A DNA stretch of 64,000 nt from Syntrophales bacterium (GCA_028712885.1 JAQTPK010000005.1:37914-101913); one strand, 5' to 3'; positions 52,925 to 63,194 are shown, numbered from the stretch's first letter. The notes: generated by a model not told the origin, from the letters alone. Translations and numbers: made by a program.

Positions 52925-54007
52925 TCAGGACTTCATCAGTTTCATGAATTTTCCGGCCTTGCCCTTTTCGGTGAGGACCTTTTCGAGCATTTCCCTGTTC
53001 GTCGACGGTACTTCCGGAGGAGCCTCTCTCCGGACAAGCGACACGGCTTCCACGGGACATCCCGTCACGCAGAGGCCGCAGCCTATGCACTTCTCCTCCG
53101 TCAGGACGGCGGTATCGCCGTCAACGGCAATCGCCCCCATCGGACATCTCTCGTCGCTGCAGATGCCGCAGCCGGTGCAGGCGTCTGCGTCGATTTTCGC
53201 CTGGAAGCCGCTCGGGGTAAAGGGATGGGGGATATTCAGCTCGGTCCGGCCCTTCAGGATCACGCAGCAGCACGGGCAGCAGTTGCAGATGAAGCCCGCC
53301 TTGTCGGCGCTGTTTGTGCTCGTGTGGACCAGTCCTGCCTTTTCGGAGCGGTCGAGAATGGCCCGGGCCTCTTCAAGGCTGACTTTCCTCGCGTATCCGC
53401 GCTCGACGAGAAACCTGGCGGGGGCGTCGAAGAAAAGGCACGTATCAGTCGGCTTCGAGCACTTCCTCATGCTGACGCGGCAGGCGCACTCGCCGGCGGC
53501 CGCGAAATCCGCTTCTTCGATCAGGTTTTTTACCTCCTCGTACGGGTGAACGCGGAGGAGAACGTCAAGAGATTTTTCCACGGGGACGACGCGGGCGACG
53601 GGCGTGGGATTTCCGGCGAACGACTCGCATAATCCGTCGCGATGGTATTCATCCCAGAGCTTTCCGAGCCTGGCGAGTTCGGGGGTGAGGCTGCCCTTCA
53701 TGAACGGGAACTCGAAAAGTCCCGGTATCGTCGGCAGAAGCCCGAACATGCTTTCTTCACCTTTTTTCCGTGCGAACACGAGGGCCCTGTCCGCCAGGGC
53801 TTCGAGTCTTTTTCCCGCCTCCCCGGCGGGAACGCCGGCGGCTGCGGCGATCGCCCCCAGCGGCTTGGGACTGAAATTCATATGAACCAGGAGGGAAAGA
53901 TCCTCCGGCGCAAAGAGAGTTCTCAGGATCTCGTCGAAAGCCTTCGACTTCGGCGCTCCCGAAGGATGGACGTCAAGTATCTCGCGGAATTTTTCGTACA
54001 GGCCCAT
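52925..54007 (-). CDS. Ferredoxin-like iron-sulfur protein
   Basis: A 360-residue soluble protein with a winged-helix-like N-terminus (about 50-120), a ligand-rich segment (GECACRVSMRKC near 170 and CNCCPCCC near 238), and two C-terminal 4Fe-4S motifs CTGCGICSDERCP (about 275) and CIGCGLCVTGCP (about 305). It probably carries electrons or senses redox. ATG 54007, with AAGGAG upstream, is preferred over earlier starts. Its place between hypB and the nickel permease suggests a link to hydrogenase, but the link is contextual. Confidence 0.85.
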   Translation of the reverse strand: MGLYEKFREILDVHPSGAPKSKAFDEILRTLFAPEDLSLLVHMNFSPKPLGAIAAAAGVPAGEAGKRLEALADRALVFARKKGEESMFGLLPTIPGLFEFPFMKGSLTPELARLGKLWDEYHRDGLCESFAGNPTPVARVVPVEKSLDVLLRVHPYEEVKNLIEEADFAAAGECACRVSMRKCSKPTDTCLFFDAPARFLVERGYARKVSLEEARAILDRSEKAGLVHTSTNSADKAGFICNCCPCCCVILKGRTELNIPHPFTPSGFQAKIDADACTGCGICSDERCPMGAIAVDGDTAVLTEEKCIGCGLCVTGCPVEAVSLVRREAPPEVPSTNREMLEKVLTEKGKAGKFMKLMKS

Positions 54008-54110
54008 TTTCGACTCCTTGTCATGGGGCATCTTGTTCTTCTCAAGTGTCATTTCGAGGAGCAGAGCGACGAGAAATCTTGCTTTAAGAAAGTGACAAAT
54101 AAGCAGTTTC

Positions 54111-54797
54111 TCACCCTCTCACCCTCTCACCTTCTTTTATTTTCTCTATTTCTGAGCGCAGCCAGGCGACCCAGGCGAGGATGCCTTCCCCTGTCTTGCA
54201 GGAGACCTCGAAAATCCTGATCCGCGGATTGAGGTTTATCGCCCGCTCGCGCAGGGCCTGCAGGTTGAAATCCGCAAGCTGGAGGTAATCGATTTTGTTC
54301 ACGACGAGGGCGTCGCAGGTGGAGAACATGAGAGGGTACTTGAGCGGCTTGTCATCCCCCTCCGGCACGCTCAGTATCATTACGTTCACGGATGCCCCCG
54401 TGTCGAATTCCGCCGGACACACGAGATTTCCTATGTTTTCGAGAATGACGAGGTCCAGGGAATCAAGGGAGACCTCCCGCAGGGCGGCTTCGACCATGGC
54501 CGCATCGAGGTGGCAGGCGCCGCCCGTCCGGAACTGCACGGCCGGCACGCCTTCCCGAGCGACTGTCTCCGCGTCTACTGTGGAATCGATATCGGCCTCG
54601 ATAACGGCCGTCCGTAAGGCATTTCCCATTTCCCGGACCGTGCGGACGATCAGGCTGGTCTTTCCCGATCCGGGCGATGACATGAGATTCAGCAGGAGAA
54701 TGCCCCTTTCCTGCATTTGCCTGCGGATTTCACCGGCCAGCTTGTCATTGTCGGCCAGGATCTCTTCCTTGATCTCGATTATCTTGATCTCCGGCAT
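54111..54797 (-). CDS. hypB: Hydrogenase nickel-incorporation GTPase HypB
   Basis: A 228-residue GTPase donating nickel to [NiFe] hydrogenase. P-loop SSPGSGKTSL (41-49), the metal ligands in GGACHLDA, and NKIDYL are visible. It lacks the N-terminal His-rich stretch of some HypB. Start and hypA stop overlap (TGATG). The final codons lie in a CTCACCCTCTCACC word repeat, so the C-terminal GERVRG may be repeat-derived. Confidence 0.93.
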   Translation of the reverse strand: MPEIKIIEIKEEILADNDKLAGEIRRQMQERGILLLNLMSSPGSGKTSLIVRTVREMGNALRTAVIEADIDSTVDAETVAREGVPAVQFRTGGACHLDAAMVEAALREVSLDSLDLVILENIGNLVCPAEFDTGASVNVMILSVPEGDDKPLKYPLMFSTCDALVVNKIDYLQLADFNLQALRERAINLNPRIRIFEVSCKTGEGILAWVAWLRSEIEKIKEGERVRG

Positions 54798-55147
54798 CAG
54801 ATCACCTCGATGTTCCTGATGAAAAACTCGCGGCCGGATACGAGGACGGATTTCCCGCCGCTGCACGCGGGACAGACGATGCGGTCCTGCTCGCCTAGCC
54901 GGACCCGGAAAGTTATTCCACAACCCTCGCAGCGGAACATTACGGGCGAGCGGTCGATTCTGACCTCGGCCCCCCGGGCTATCGTGTCCCGGCTCAGGTA
55001 ATCGAAATAGCGCTGCACCCATTCGTCGACGAGGTCCGTCATTTCGCCGATTCGCAAATTGACGGCTACTACTTTCTGCGCCCCGTTTGCTTCCGCATGG
55101 CGCAGCACTGTTTTCAGGATGTTTTCCGTGACCGCCAGTTCGTGCAT
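54797..55147 (-). CDS. hypA: Hydrogenase maturation nickel metallochaperone HypA
   Basis: A 116-residue nickel chaperone. The N-terminal MHELAVTE gives the nickel-binding His2, and the zinc module reads CEGCG and CPACSG. It is the first of hypA-hypB, followed by the FeS and permease genes. No hydrogenase subunit is in the window. Confidence 0.93.
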   Translation of the reverse strand: MHELAVTENILKTVLRHAEANGAQKVVAVNLRIGEMTDLVDEWVQRYFDYLSRDTIARGAEVRIDRSPVMFRCEGCGITFRVRLGEQDRIVCPACSGGKSVLVSGREFFIRNIEVI

Positions 55148-55187
55148 GGCTGTTTAATTGTTTCGCGTGCTAAGTTATGAGTTAAAA

Positions 55188-55604
55188 TCATTTCTGCAGA
55201 TCGCGAAGGAGGCGCTTGAGCAGAAGTTTTTCCTCCAGTTTAAGCCCGCCCAGTACCTCTTCGTTCAACCCGTCTCTCTCCCTGATGATGTCTTTCGTCA
55301 TTTCCCTGGCCTTGGATGTCAGGTAGATCCGAAGCAGGCGCTTGTCGTCTTCCGCCGTTTCCTTGATTATCCATCCCCCTTCGGCGAGGCGGTCCAGAAC
55401 GCCGGACAGAGTGGCATAATCCAGAATCAGCTTCTTCGCGATCTCGCCTGCGGAAAGGCCTTCTTCCTCCGAAATGCTGACGATTACCAGGCTCTGGACC
55501 GGGGTCAGCCCGTATTCCTGAAGGCGCCGCTTGAAGCAGCCGAGAGCCCTCTGGTATGCTTTGCCGAGAAGAAACAGAATGCAGTCTTCGTATTGCGATG
55601 GCAT
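55188..55604 (-). CDS. MarR-family regulator
   Basis: A 138-residue winged-helix repressor: LTPVQSLVIVSISEEEGL, SAGEIAKKLILDYATLSG and VLDRLAEGGWIIKETAEDDK with the wing arginine-lysine pair. Its ligand is unknown. It lies upstream of hypA on the same strand but separated by 40 bp, so it might control that operon. Confidence 0.87.
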   Translation of the reverse strand: MPSQYEDCILFLLGKAYQRALGCFKRRLQEYGLTPVQSLVIVSISEEEGLSAGEIAKKLILDYATLSGVLDRLAEGGWIIKETAEDDKRLLRIYLTSKAREMTKDIIRERDGLNEEVLGGLKLEEKLLLKRLLRDLQK

Positions 55605-55659
55605 TCCCGCACCAAAGTATTTTGTATGCTAATTATATAAACCTGAATTGCATGTCAAT

Positions 55660-55825
55660 AAAAAAGCGGGAAATGCGGGAAAGGCAGGAAAGGCGGGAAA
55701 AGCGGGTGGTCATGGTTCGACGGGCTCACCATGACATTTTAACTGAGCCAGTCGAAGGGATCACCATGACAAGCCTCCTATCCTCGCAACATCGCAGCTT
55801 CGCATCCTCGTTCTTGTTGAGAAAA
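55660..55825. repeat. Word-repeat spacer
   Basis: AAATGCGGGAAAGGCAGGAA and GGCGGGAAAAGCGG, then TCATGGTTCGACGGGCTC facing GGATCACCATGACAAGCC, then CTCGCAACATCGCAGCTTC and CATCCTCGTTCTTGTTGAG. Near copies are at 40354-40529. Confidence 0.75.
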
Positions 55826-55949
55826 CGGCCTTGATTCGGACCCTGGTTTGGATTATGGTTCGGCAGGCCGCTCCCGGATCAGCGGGTCTGGAAGAATGCT
55901 GCGCCCGAGATCAGGCCTTCATGAGAAATTCGGAAGAAAGGGATTGGAA

Positions 55950-56384
55950 ATGAATGAGTTGCTGCTGCGGAATCTGATCACAATATCTGAAGAGCATCCA
56001 TACCACCGCTTTATCGGCGTTAAAGTGGAGAAGGCGGCGGGAGGGATGTGCAGAATGCGGTTTTCGCCTTCGGAAAATACATTGAACATGGCCGGGGTCG
56101 TACACGGAGGAATTTATTACACTGTACTGGACCTGGCCGCCTTTCTTGCTTCCGCGTCGCTGTTTGCTGACGACCAGTTAACCGTCACTTCGGATATAAA
56201 CGTTTCGGTCATGAAGGCCGTGGCGGCAGGGGAAATGACGGTCGAGGCAAAGGTGCTGAAAATGGGCAGGAGGAGCTGTTTCATTGACTCGCGGATTTTC
56301 GACAGGGACGGGGACATGGCCGCGATCGGACGGATCACCAAGGCCGTCCTTCCGTTTCCTCGAATGAGGGAAATGTTATCTTAA
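55950..56384 (+). CDS. PaaI-type hotdog thioesterase
   Basis: A 144-residue acyl-CoA thioesterase. ENTLNMAGVVHGGIYYTVLD contains the family's HGG motif with an upstream Asn, followed by LAAFLASASL. Start ATG 55950 (MNELLLRN) has GGGATTGGAA upstream. The likely substrate is an aromatic or hydroxylated acyl-CoA. Confidence 0.85.
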   Translation: MNELLLRNLITISEEHPYHRFIGVKVEKAAGGMCRMRFSPSENTLNMAGVVHGGIYYTVLDLAAFLASASLFADDQLTVTSDINVSVMKAVAAGEMTVEAKVLKMGRRSCFIDSRIFDRDGDMAAIGRITKAVLPFPRMREMLS

Positions 56385-56486
56385 AAGAGTCGATGTGATT
56401 TGAGTCACTGAACCTGACGCATCTCCGTATTATTAACTTCTGCCGGGGTTTTTCCCGCCGGCAAATATGGAAAATCAGGAGATATT

Positions 56487-56831
56487 ATGAAGAAGATAGT
56501 TTTGGCGGCTTTAATTGTTCTGGCCGGAGCGGCTGCGTTCGGCGGTTCAGTGTTTGCGCTGGACGAAGGCAAGGCGGCCAAGGCGGTTTCGGGAGGGGAA
56601 TGGCTTGCCGCAGAGATGCCGCTGCAGAACTGGCTTGGAATATCGGAAAGCGAGAGGATGAAGATCGCCAGGAATTTTGCGGACGATTATTACGAAATGG
56701 ACAAAAGCTGCTCGTACGCCAAGATCAAGGCGTTTTACGACGAGAAGAAACAGCGCGCCTTCATTTACGTGGAATGCCTCAAGCGCGACCCGGGCGCGAA
56801 GAAGAGCGCCAGGCCCTCCGTCAAGAGTTAA
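56487..56831 (+). CDS. Small exported protein of unknown function
   Basis: A 114-residue exported protein: signal peptide 1-24 (GGSVFA cut), then a helical region (ESERMKIARNFADDYYEM) with two Cys. No family is recognised. CAGGAGATATT precedes the ATG. A strong GC-rich terminator follows. Confidence 0.7.
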   Translation: MKKIVLAALIVLAGAAAFGGSVFALDEGKAAKAVSGGEWLAAEMPLQNWLGISESERMKIARNFADDYYEMDKSCSYAKIKAFYDEKKQRAFIYVECLKRDPGAKKSARPSVKS

Positions 56832-56843
56832 CCGGATCAGGAT

Positions 56844-56877
56844 CCGGGGGCCCATTCGGGCGCGGCCCCCGGGTTTG
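56844..56877 (+). terminator. Intrinsic terminator
   Basis: CCGGGGGCC (56844-56852) pairs with GGCCCCCGG (56864-56872) and is followed by GTTTGCTTT. Confidence 0.8.
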
Positions 56878-57113
56878 CTTTCCCGGCCCCGGTCTGAAGA
56901 AAAAAATTGACAAATTGCTTAAAGCAGGTATTACTTACCTTCAGCATCAGTCTGTATCTTTTCAAGTCCCGTCCGGGACTCCCGTTCTGACGGGCGCATC
57001 GGAAACTGAATCCGCTTCGCCCTGTCCATAGCAGTTCCCTTTTTTTACCAGGACCGTCCCAGTCACAGGGGTAGACCCCGTCATTTCTGTTGCACAACCA
57101 AGAGGAGGTGCTT

Positions 57114-58775
57114 ATGCAGATTGTCAATGGATTCCCTTCGACCATGCAGGACGATTACCAGCTCAATATGATCAACATCATAAGGCACGCGACCCGATGC
57201 TTTGGCCGCCAGGAGATAGTGACGCGAAAGCCGGGAGGCCTTTTCCGGTACACGTACAGGGAGGCTTACGAACGCATCAAGCGGCTGGCAAACGCCCTGG
57301 GCAAGCTGGGAATCGGGGTAGGCGACCGGGTGGGAGTGCTTGAATGGAACACCTACCGCTTTTACGAGATGGATTTCGGAATCCCAGGTACCGGCGCCGT
57401 TCTCCTCCAATTGAATCTACGCCTCGCCCCTAAGGACCTCGTATATGTTATCAATCATGCCGGGGCCAAGTGCATATTTGTGGACGAGACCCTCGTTCCC
57501 CTGGCGGAGGCGATTGCCCCCATGTGCCCCACGGTGAAGAATTTCGTGGTCCTGACGGATAAACCCCTCCGGGAAGTCAAGACGAAACTCAATCCGGTGC
57601 ACAGCTATGAGGAACTGCTTGCGGGGGCCGAACCTGCTTATGAATGGCCTGATCTCGACGAAAAATCGGCTTACGCCTGCTGCTACACGACGGGCACCAC
57701 GGGAGACCCGAAGGGCGTGTATTATTCCCACCGCAACGTGTACCTGCACTCGCATGCCATAGCATTAAACGCCGAAATCAGCTACAGGGACTGCTTCTTT
57801 CAGATAGTCCCCATGTTTCACGCCAACGGATGGGGCACGCCCCAGGCCGCAACGCTCGCCGGTGCGAAGCTGCTCTTCCCCGGGCGGTATGCGGTGGAGG
57901 ACCTCGCCCCCCTCGTGGACCTCTGGGTTCAGGAAAAGGCAACCGTGGCGGACGGGGCGCCGGCCATTTTCCTTCCCATGCTGCGGTACATCGAAAGAAT
58001 GCCCGTAAAGCCGGACCTTACAGGCGCCCGGCTCCTGTCCGGGGCGACCGAGCCGCCGGTGGCCCTGATGAAAGGACTGTACGACCTGACCGGGGCGGAG
58101 GTCATCCATGCCTACGGCGCAACGGAAACGACGCCCCTGGTTACGATCAACCGCCTCAAGCCGTGGCTGCAGAGGGAACTCACGGAGGAGCAGCGCTGGG
58201 ACATAAAGCGCAAACAGGGTTATGCCGTAGTCGGTCTTGATCTGAAAATCATTGACGAATCAGGGAAAGAGCTGCCTGATGACGGAAAATCGGTAGGAGA
58301 GATCGTGATCAAAGGCCCCTGGATCACGGCGAAGTACTTCAATGCGCCCGGGACGGAAGTCCAGTTCACCCCGGACGGCTACTGGCGGAGCGGCGATGCG
58401 GGAACCATGGACGAGGAGGGATATGTCAAAATTACGGATCGGGTGAAGGATCTGATCAAGAGCGGAGGGGAATGGATATCTTCGACCGACATGGAAAATG
58501 AACTGATCTCCCATCCCGCCGTACTGGAAGCGGCGGTTACGGGAATAAATCATCCCAAATGGGAAGAGAGGCCGCTTGCCCTCCTCGTGTTGAAAGAGGA
58601 ATTCAAAGGCCAGGTGAAATTCGACGATTTCCTGCAGCACCTGGGCCAAAAATTTGCAAAATGGCAGCTGCCGGACGAAATTTTGTTCATCGAGGCGATA
58701 CCCAAGACGAGTGTAGGCAAAATTGATAAAAAAGTTATCAGACAGCAGTACCAGGATTTCTATATGAAGAGATAA
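57114..58775 (+). CDS. Fatty acyl-CoA ligase (AMP-forming)
   Basis: A 553-residue enzyme activating a fatty or aromatic acid through an acyl-AMP. AMP motif YTTGTTGDPKGVYYSH, HAYGATETTPL, and the C-terminal YWRSGDAGTMDEEGYVKI with the lysine region GKIDKKVIRQ are clear. Start ATG 57114 with AAGAGGAGGTG. Similar proteins activate medium or long chains. It is followed by a terminator. Confidence 0.92.
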   Translation: MQIVNGFPSTMQDDYQLNMINIIRHATRCFGRQEIVTRKPGGLFRYTYREAYERIKRLANALGKLGIGVGDRVGVLEWNTYRFYEMDFGIPGTGAVLLQLNLRLAPKDLVYVINHAGAKCIFVDETLVPLAEAIAPMCPTVKNFVVLTDKPLREVKTKLNPVHSYEELLAGAEPAYEWPDLDEKSAYACCYTTGTTGDPKGVYYSHRNVYLHSHAIALNAEISYRDCFFQIVPMFHANGWGTPQAATLAGAKLLFPGRYAVEDLAPLVDLWVQEKATVADGAPAIFLPMLRYIERMPVKPDLTGARLLSGATEPPVALMKGLYDLTGAEVIHAYGATETTPLVTINRLKPWLQRELTEEQRWDIKRKQGYAVVGLDLKIIDESGKELPDDGKSVGEIVIKGPWITAKYFNAPGTEVQFTPDGYWRSGDAGTMDEEGYVKITDRVKDLIKSGGEWISSTDMENELISHPAVLEAAVTGINHPKWEERPLALLVLKEEFKGQVKFDDFLQHLGQKFAKWQLPDEILFIEAIPKTSVGKIDKKVIRQQYQDFYMKR

Positions 58776-58796
58776 AAATCCGGATTGAGATAAAAG

Positions 58797-58838
58797 AAAG
58801 CGCGGGCGATGGAAAGTCGCCCGCGTTTTCTTTTATCT
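58797..58838 (+). terminator. Intrinsic terminator
   Basis: CGCGGGCGA (58801-58809) pairs with TCGCCCGCG (58817-58825), with AAAG and TTTT extending the stem and a T-rich tail. Confidence 0.9.
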
Positions 58839-58949
58839 TTCCCGACAGGGTTATTTCCCCCAAAAAGCTAAATTTTCCGAAGGATTCTGCCGATAAATAA
58901 TACGTTGAGCCTCGACCGAACCTATTTCAGGACCAGGTAAGGAAAATCA

Positions 58950-60926
58950 ATGAAAAACCGTGCGGTATCGCAGCGGGACCTGCTTGATGAATCTGACTTT
59001 CTGAAGGAAAAAATCGCTGCATTGGAGCTCAGGGAAGCCTCCTACCGCGAAACGGCGGAAATGTACCGCGGGCTCACGGAGAGATCGCTTGCCGGCGTCT
59101 ACATAGTGCAGGACGGATGCTTCAAGTACCTGAATGAGAATGCATCGCGATACGCGGGGTATTCACCCGACGAGCTGACAGGATTCAAATCCTACATGCT
59201 GGTCCATCCGGACGACCGCAAAGAACTCGAAGCAACCGTCCGAGCCGTACTCCACGGCAACTATACAGCCCCGCATGAATTCAGAATAATCCGTAAAGAC
59301 GGCAGCACCGGCTGGATACTCGAAACAGTCACTTCGATCTCCTTCGGGGGCAGGCCGGCCATCCTCGGCAATTCCATGGACATAACGGAACGGAAGAAAG
59401 CTGAAGAAATCCTGCGCGCCAACGAGGTGAGATACCGGACCCTGTACGAGACGGCGGGGGACGCCATCTTCGTGATTAAAGACGGTTTATTCTGCGAGTG
59501 CAACACGAAGACGCTGAAGATGTTCAGCTGCGCCAAGGAGGATATCCTTATGCGCCCGCCGGCTGATTTTTCGCCCTTGCTCCAGCCGGACGGAACGACT
59601 TCGCAGCAAAAATCAAGAGAAAAGATCGATGCCGCCCTTTCGGGAAAACCGCAGTTTTTCGAGTGGAGGCATTCGCGCCTGGACGGGACGACATTCGATA
59701 CGGAGGTCAGCCTTAATGTAATGGAAGTCTCGGGGGAGAATTTCCTGCTGGCCGTAGTGAGGGAAATCACGGAACGCAAGCGGCTCGAATCGCAGTTGTT
59801 CCAGGCGCAGAAGATGGAAGCGATCGGAACGCTGGCGGGAGGCATGGCCCACGACTTCAACAACCTTCTTACCGGAATCCAGGGATACGCCACCCTTGTC
59901 CTGATGGATCTCGATCCGGACCACCCGCATTACGAGAAGATCTGTTCCATAGAGGAGCAGATCCGGAGCGGGGCCGAACTGATCAAGCGCCTGCTCGGCT
60001 TCGCCCAGGGGGGAAAATTCGAGGTCGTCCCTATCGATCTCAATGAGGTGGTGGATAATACGGCAAGCCTGTTCGGCCGGACCAAGAAAGAGGTGATGAT
60101 CCACAGGGAGTTCGACGATAATCTGTTCACGATAGAAGCGGATCGGTCTCAGATAGAGCAGATGCTGCTTAATCTGTACGTCAACGCCTGGCAGGCCATG
60201 CCGGAAGGGGGCGAACTCTGTCTTGAAACGCACAACCAGGTCCTGCACGGCAAAGATGCGGAATGCCTGAACCTGGATCCGGGAATGTACGTTCGTATCT
60301 CCGTAACCGATACGGGCACGGGAATGGACGATCAGACGAAAAAGCGGGTTTTCGAGCCTTTCTTCACCACCAAGGGGAGAGGGCGGGGCACCGGCCTGGG
60401 CCTCGCGACGGTTTACGCCACCGTGAAGAGGCATGGCGGGGCAATCGACGTGCAGAGCGCTCCCGGGGCGGGTACGGCGTTCCGGATCCTGTTCCCCGCT
60501 TCGGAAAAAGAAATCGAGGCGGCGCCGTCCGGCCCCTCGGAGATCCTCAAGGGCACGGAGACCATTCTGATCGTCGACGACGAGAGAGCCGTCATGAACG
60601 CGACGAAAGAGATCCTGGAAGTGCTTGGCTACAGGGTTTTCGCTGCGGGAAGCGGACAGGAAGCAGTCGCCACGTACCTGGAGAAAAAGAATCAGGTCCA
60701 ATTGGTTCTTCTGGATATGATCCTGCCGGGCATGTCGGGGGAAGCCACTTTTCTCCAGCTTCGGGATATCAATCCCGATTCGAAAATAATACTCTGCAGC
60801 GGCTACAGTGTAAATGAAAAGGTCCGGAATATAATGGAACGGGGCTGCAACGGATTCCTGCAAAAACCTTTCGATATGAAAATACTCTCCCGGAAAATCC
60901 GGGAGGTCCTGGACAGTTCTTCGTGA
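58950..60926 (+). CDS. Hybrid sensor histidine kinase (PAS-PAS-HK-receiver)
   Basis: A 658-residue cytoplasmic sensor with two PAS domains (about 45-150 and 165-275, [20 protein letters not shown] in the first), a HisKA phosphoacceptor His301 ([16 protein letters not shown]), a HATPase domain ([35 protein letters not shown]) and a C-terminal receiver with Asp589 ([14 protein letters not shown]). It is a soluble hybrid kinase; the partner regulator is unknown. It overlaps nothing and ends three bases before the convergent TPR gene. Confidence 0.93.
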   Translation: MKNRAVSQRDLLDESDFLKEKIAALELREASYRETAEMYRGLTERSLAGVYIVQDGCFKYLNENASRYAGYSPDELTGFKSYMLVHPDDRKELEATVRAVLHGNYTAPHEFRIIRKDGSTGWILETVTSISFGGRPAILGNSMDITERKKAEEILRANEVRYRTLYETAGDAIFVIKDGLFCECNTKTLKMFSCAKEDILMRPPADFSPLLQPDGTTSQQKSREKIDAALSGKPQFFEWRHSRLDGTTFDTEVSLNVMEVSGENFLLAVVREITERKRLESQLFQAQKMEAIGTLAGGMAHDFNNLLTGIQGYATLVLMDLDPDHPHYEKICSIEEQIRSGAELIKRLLGFAQGGKFEVVPIDLNEVVDNTASLFGRTKKEVMIHREFDDNLFTIEADRSQIEQMLLNLYVNAWQAMPEGGELCLETHNQVLHGKDAECLNLDPGMYVRISVTDTGTGMDDQTKKRVFEPFFTTKGRGRGTGLGLATVYATVKRHGGAIDVQSAPGAGTAFRILFPASEKEIEAAPSGPSEILKGTETILIVDDERAVMNATKEILEVLGYRVFAAGSGQEAVATYLEKKNQVQLVLLDMILPGMSGEATFLQLRDINPDSKIILCSGYSVNEKVRNIMERGCNGFLQKPFDMKILSRKIREVLDSSS

Positions 60927-60929
60927 ACT

Positions 60930-63194
60930 TTATTTTTCGGAGATCATTTCCTTAATTCTGGGAGCTTCGGGCAGCCCGGGATCTATTTCCAGAGCCTTCC
61001 GGAACTCTTTCTTTGCGGCATTCATATTCCCCGTCTGCCGGTAAGCCAGCCCGAGATGATAACGGATCGACGCATTGCCGGGGGATTCGGCCGCCGCGGT
61101 CTTCAGGTATTGAAGCGCCTGTGTAGGCATATTCTTCTTGAGATAAATCCAGCCCACAGTATCGGAGACCGACGGGTTCGCAGGGGAGGGTCCTCCCACC
61201 CGGAGGATCAGGTTGAGGGCCTCATCCATATTGCCTCCGTGCTCCGCGTACAGAAAGGCGAGATTGTTCGCCGCGGCCACCATGTCCGGCTTTTTATCCA
61301 GCGCTTTGCGGTAGCAGCTTTTCGCCGCTTCAAAATCTTTCTGCCTTTCGAAGATCATGCCGAGGAGCAGGTCCGCCTGGGCCGAGTCCTTTGACCCGCG
61401 GGAGGCTGCCAGAAGCGCGCTCTTTGCTTCTTCCAGCTTCCGGCAGCGGAAATAGAACATCCCGAGGGCATACTGTGCCGCCGGCGACCCGCCGGAAAAT
61501 TCAACCGCCTTCCGCCAGCAGGTTTCGGCCCGTCCCTGGTCGCCCTTCAGCTCGTAAATGCGGGCCAGCAGGGCGTGAATATCGGGATTGTCGGCCGATG
61601 CGGAGAGCTGCGCCTCCACCCGGCGAAGAGCGGAATCGAAATCCTTCCTGCCCGCATGGTAAGCGGCAATCGCTTCCAGCGGTTCCACGTACTCCGGGCG
61701 AAGCTTCAGGGCCTGCTCGAATGCGGCCAGGGCTTCTTTTGCTTTCTTCTGTCCGAGGTAGGCGCGGCCGAGCAGGATATGGGCGCCGGCATCTTGAGGG
61801 GCAATCCGGATTGCCTCGGACAGGACGCGGACTGCGGATTGAGGGTCGTTCTTCATCAGATGGCCCCGGCCTTCCAGGCTGAGGGCGCGGAGGTCGCCGG
61901 GAAACATCCGGGAAATTGAACGGGCTTCCCGGATCGCCTCGTCCACCGCCCCTCCCGCGAGGAGATTTCCTGCAAGGATGATCCTTGGCTCTTTCCAGCC
62001 CGGCTTCAGCTTTGCGGCCTCCGCAAGATGCGATCGGGCCTGCTGATTGTTATTCTGGCCGATGTGAGCGAGAGCGAGATAGTAATGGCCTTTCGGCGAC
62101 CTGGGGTTTTCCTTCACGTGCGGGTTCAGCAGATTGACTGCATCCGAAAATTCCCTGTTCAGAATATGCAGCCTCGCTTTGAGAATGGCGCCTTCCGCAT
62201 TCCTCGGATGATGCTTGAGCAGCCGGTCGGTTGTTGCGGCGGCGTCCGCAATTTTTCGCTGCTGGAGCTCCAATTCGGCTATCCGGGCGAGCGCGTCCGC
62301 GTTGTTTTCGTCGGCTTCGAGAACGGCGCGGAATGCTGCAGCCGCCTTATCCTTTTTTTGCAGCAGGAGATAGAAATCCCCCAGCTTCAGCTTCATCGAC
62401 GTCTCGCCCGGCTTCAGTTCGGCCGCCTTTTCATACATCCTCTCGGCCTCATCCGACTTCCTTGCCGCCCAGTAGTAATTACCCGCATACAGGTATGCGG
62501 CGGGATTGTCTGGGAAGGCCTTGATCATGTCGGCATACACCCCTTCCGCCCGGCGGGCGTCATTCGACCTCCTGTAGAATTCGGCCAGGGCCGTTCGCGA
62601 GGCCAGCGATCCCGGATTGGCTTCAATGCCTGCAGCCAGGGCGCGCTCCGCTGCAGCGCTGTCCTTCAGCCGGAGATGAATTTTCGCCAGATGAATGTGC
62701 GCCGGAGGGTTTTTGCCGTCGATGAAAAGCGATTCCTCCACGACGCGGCGGGCCTCGTCGAGCTGTCCTCCCTCTTCGAGAACGCGGCTGCGCAGCAGCA
62801 GCGCCGCGGGATTGCGCGGCTCTCTGGCAAGGACGTAATCCGCGTTTTCCTTCGCCTTATCGGTTTTTCCGGACAGGAGGAACAGTTTGCCGAGGTGGAT
62901 CCGGGCATTGAGCAGTTCCCCATCAAGCAGGACAGCCCGGTGAAGCTCCGCAAAGGCTTCGCGGATCGATCCCGAGTTCAGATATGACATGCCAAGCTTG
63001 TAGTGCGCCAACGCGTTTTTCGGGTCGGCTTGCAGGACGTTGCGGTATTCGATAATCGCTTCCTTGTATTTGGCCTCCTCAAAGAACCGCTCTCCTTTTT
63101 TCCAGTGCCTCTCCTTGCGGGCTTCCGCGGTGCAGGACACGAGAAGGAAGAAGATGCAGGCGACGGCCGCACACCGGCTGATCGTCTTTGACAT
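60930..63194 (-). CDS. TPR lipoprotein, PrsT-like (exosortase locus)
   Basis: A 754-residue lipoprotein with lipobox LLVSC (Cys21) and about twenty TPR units along the whole length (for example EAIIEYRNVLQADPKNALAH, DEALNLILRVGGPSPANP). Length and repeat pattern match the PEP-CTERM system TPR protein PrsT (about 900 residues, so this one is shorter). Position divergent from an exosortase supports that assignment. A sigma-54-like promoter lies 30-45 bp before the start, and GGAAAGGGGGG precedes the ATG. Confidence 0.82.
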   Translation of the reverse strand: MSKTISRCAAVACIFFLLVSCTAEARKERHWKKGERFFEEAKYKEAIIEYRNVLQADPKNALAHYKLGMSYLNSGSIREAFAELHRAVLLDGELLNARIHLGKLFLLSGKTDKAKENADYVLAREPRNPAALLLRSRVLEEGGQLDEARRVVEESLFIDGKNPPAHIHLAKIHLRLKDSAAAERALAAGIEANPGSLASRTALAEFYRRSNDARRAEGVYADMIKAFPDNPAAYLYAGNYYWAARKSDEAERMYEKAAELKPGETSMKLKLGDFYLLLQKKDKAAAAFRAVLEADENNADALARIAELELQQRKIADAAATTDRLLKHHPRNAEGAILKARLHILNREFSDAVNLLNPHVKENPRSPKGHYYLALAHIGQNNNQQARSHLAEAAKLKPGWKEPRIILAGNLLAGGAVDEAIREARSISRMFPGDLRALSLEGRGHLMKNDPQSAVRVLSEAIRIAPQDAGAHILLGRAYLGQKKAKEALAAFEQALKLRPEYVEPLEAIAAYHAGRKDFDSALRRVEAQLSASADNPDIHALLARIYELKGDQGRAETCWRKAVEFSGGSPAAQYALGMFYFRCRKLEEAKSALLAASRGSKDSAQADLLLGMIFERQKDFEAAKSCYRKALDKKPDMVAAANNLAFLYAEHGGNMDEALNLILRVGGPSPANPSVSDTVGWIYLKKNMPTQALQYLKTAAAESPGNASIRYHLGLAYRQTGNMNAAKKEFRKALEIDPGLPEAPRIKEMISEK

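Noticed and set aside
51615..53090. 491-codon open frame on the minus strand
   Set aside because: It overlaps the YcaO gene, the permease and the FeS gene in the wrong frame; its composition is Arg/Pro/Gly-rich as in GC-shadow frames.
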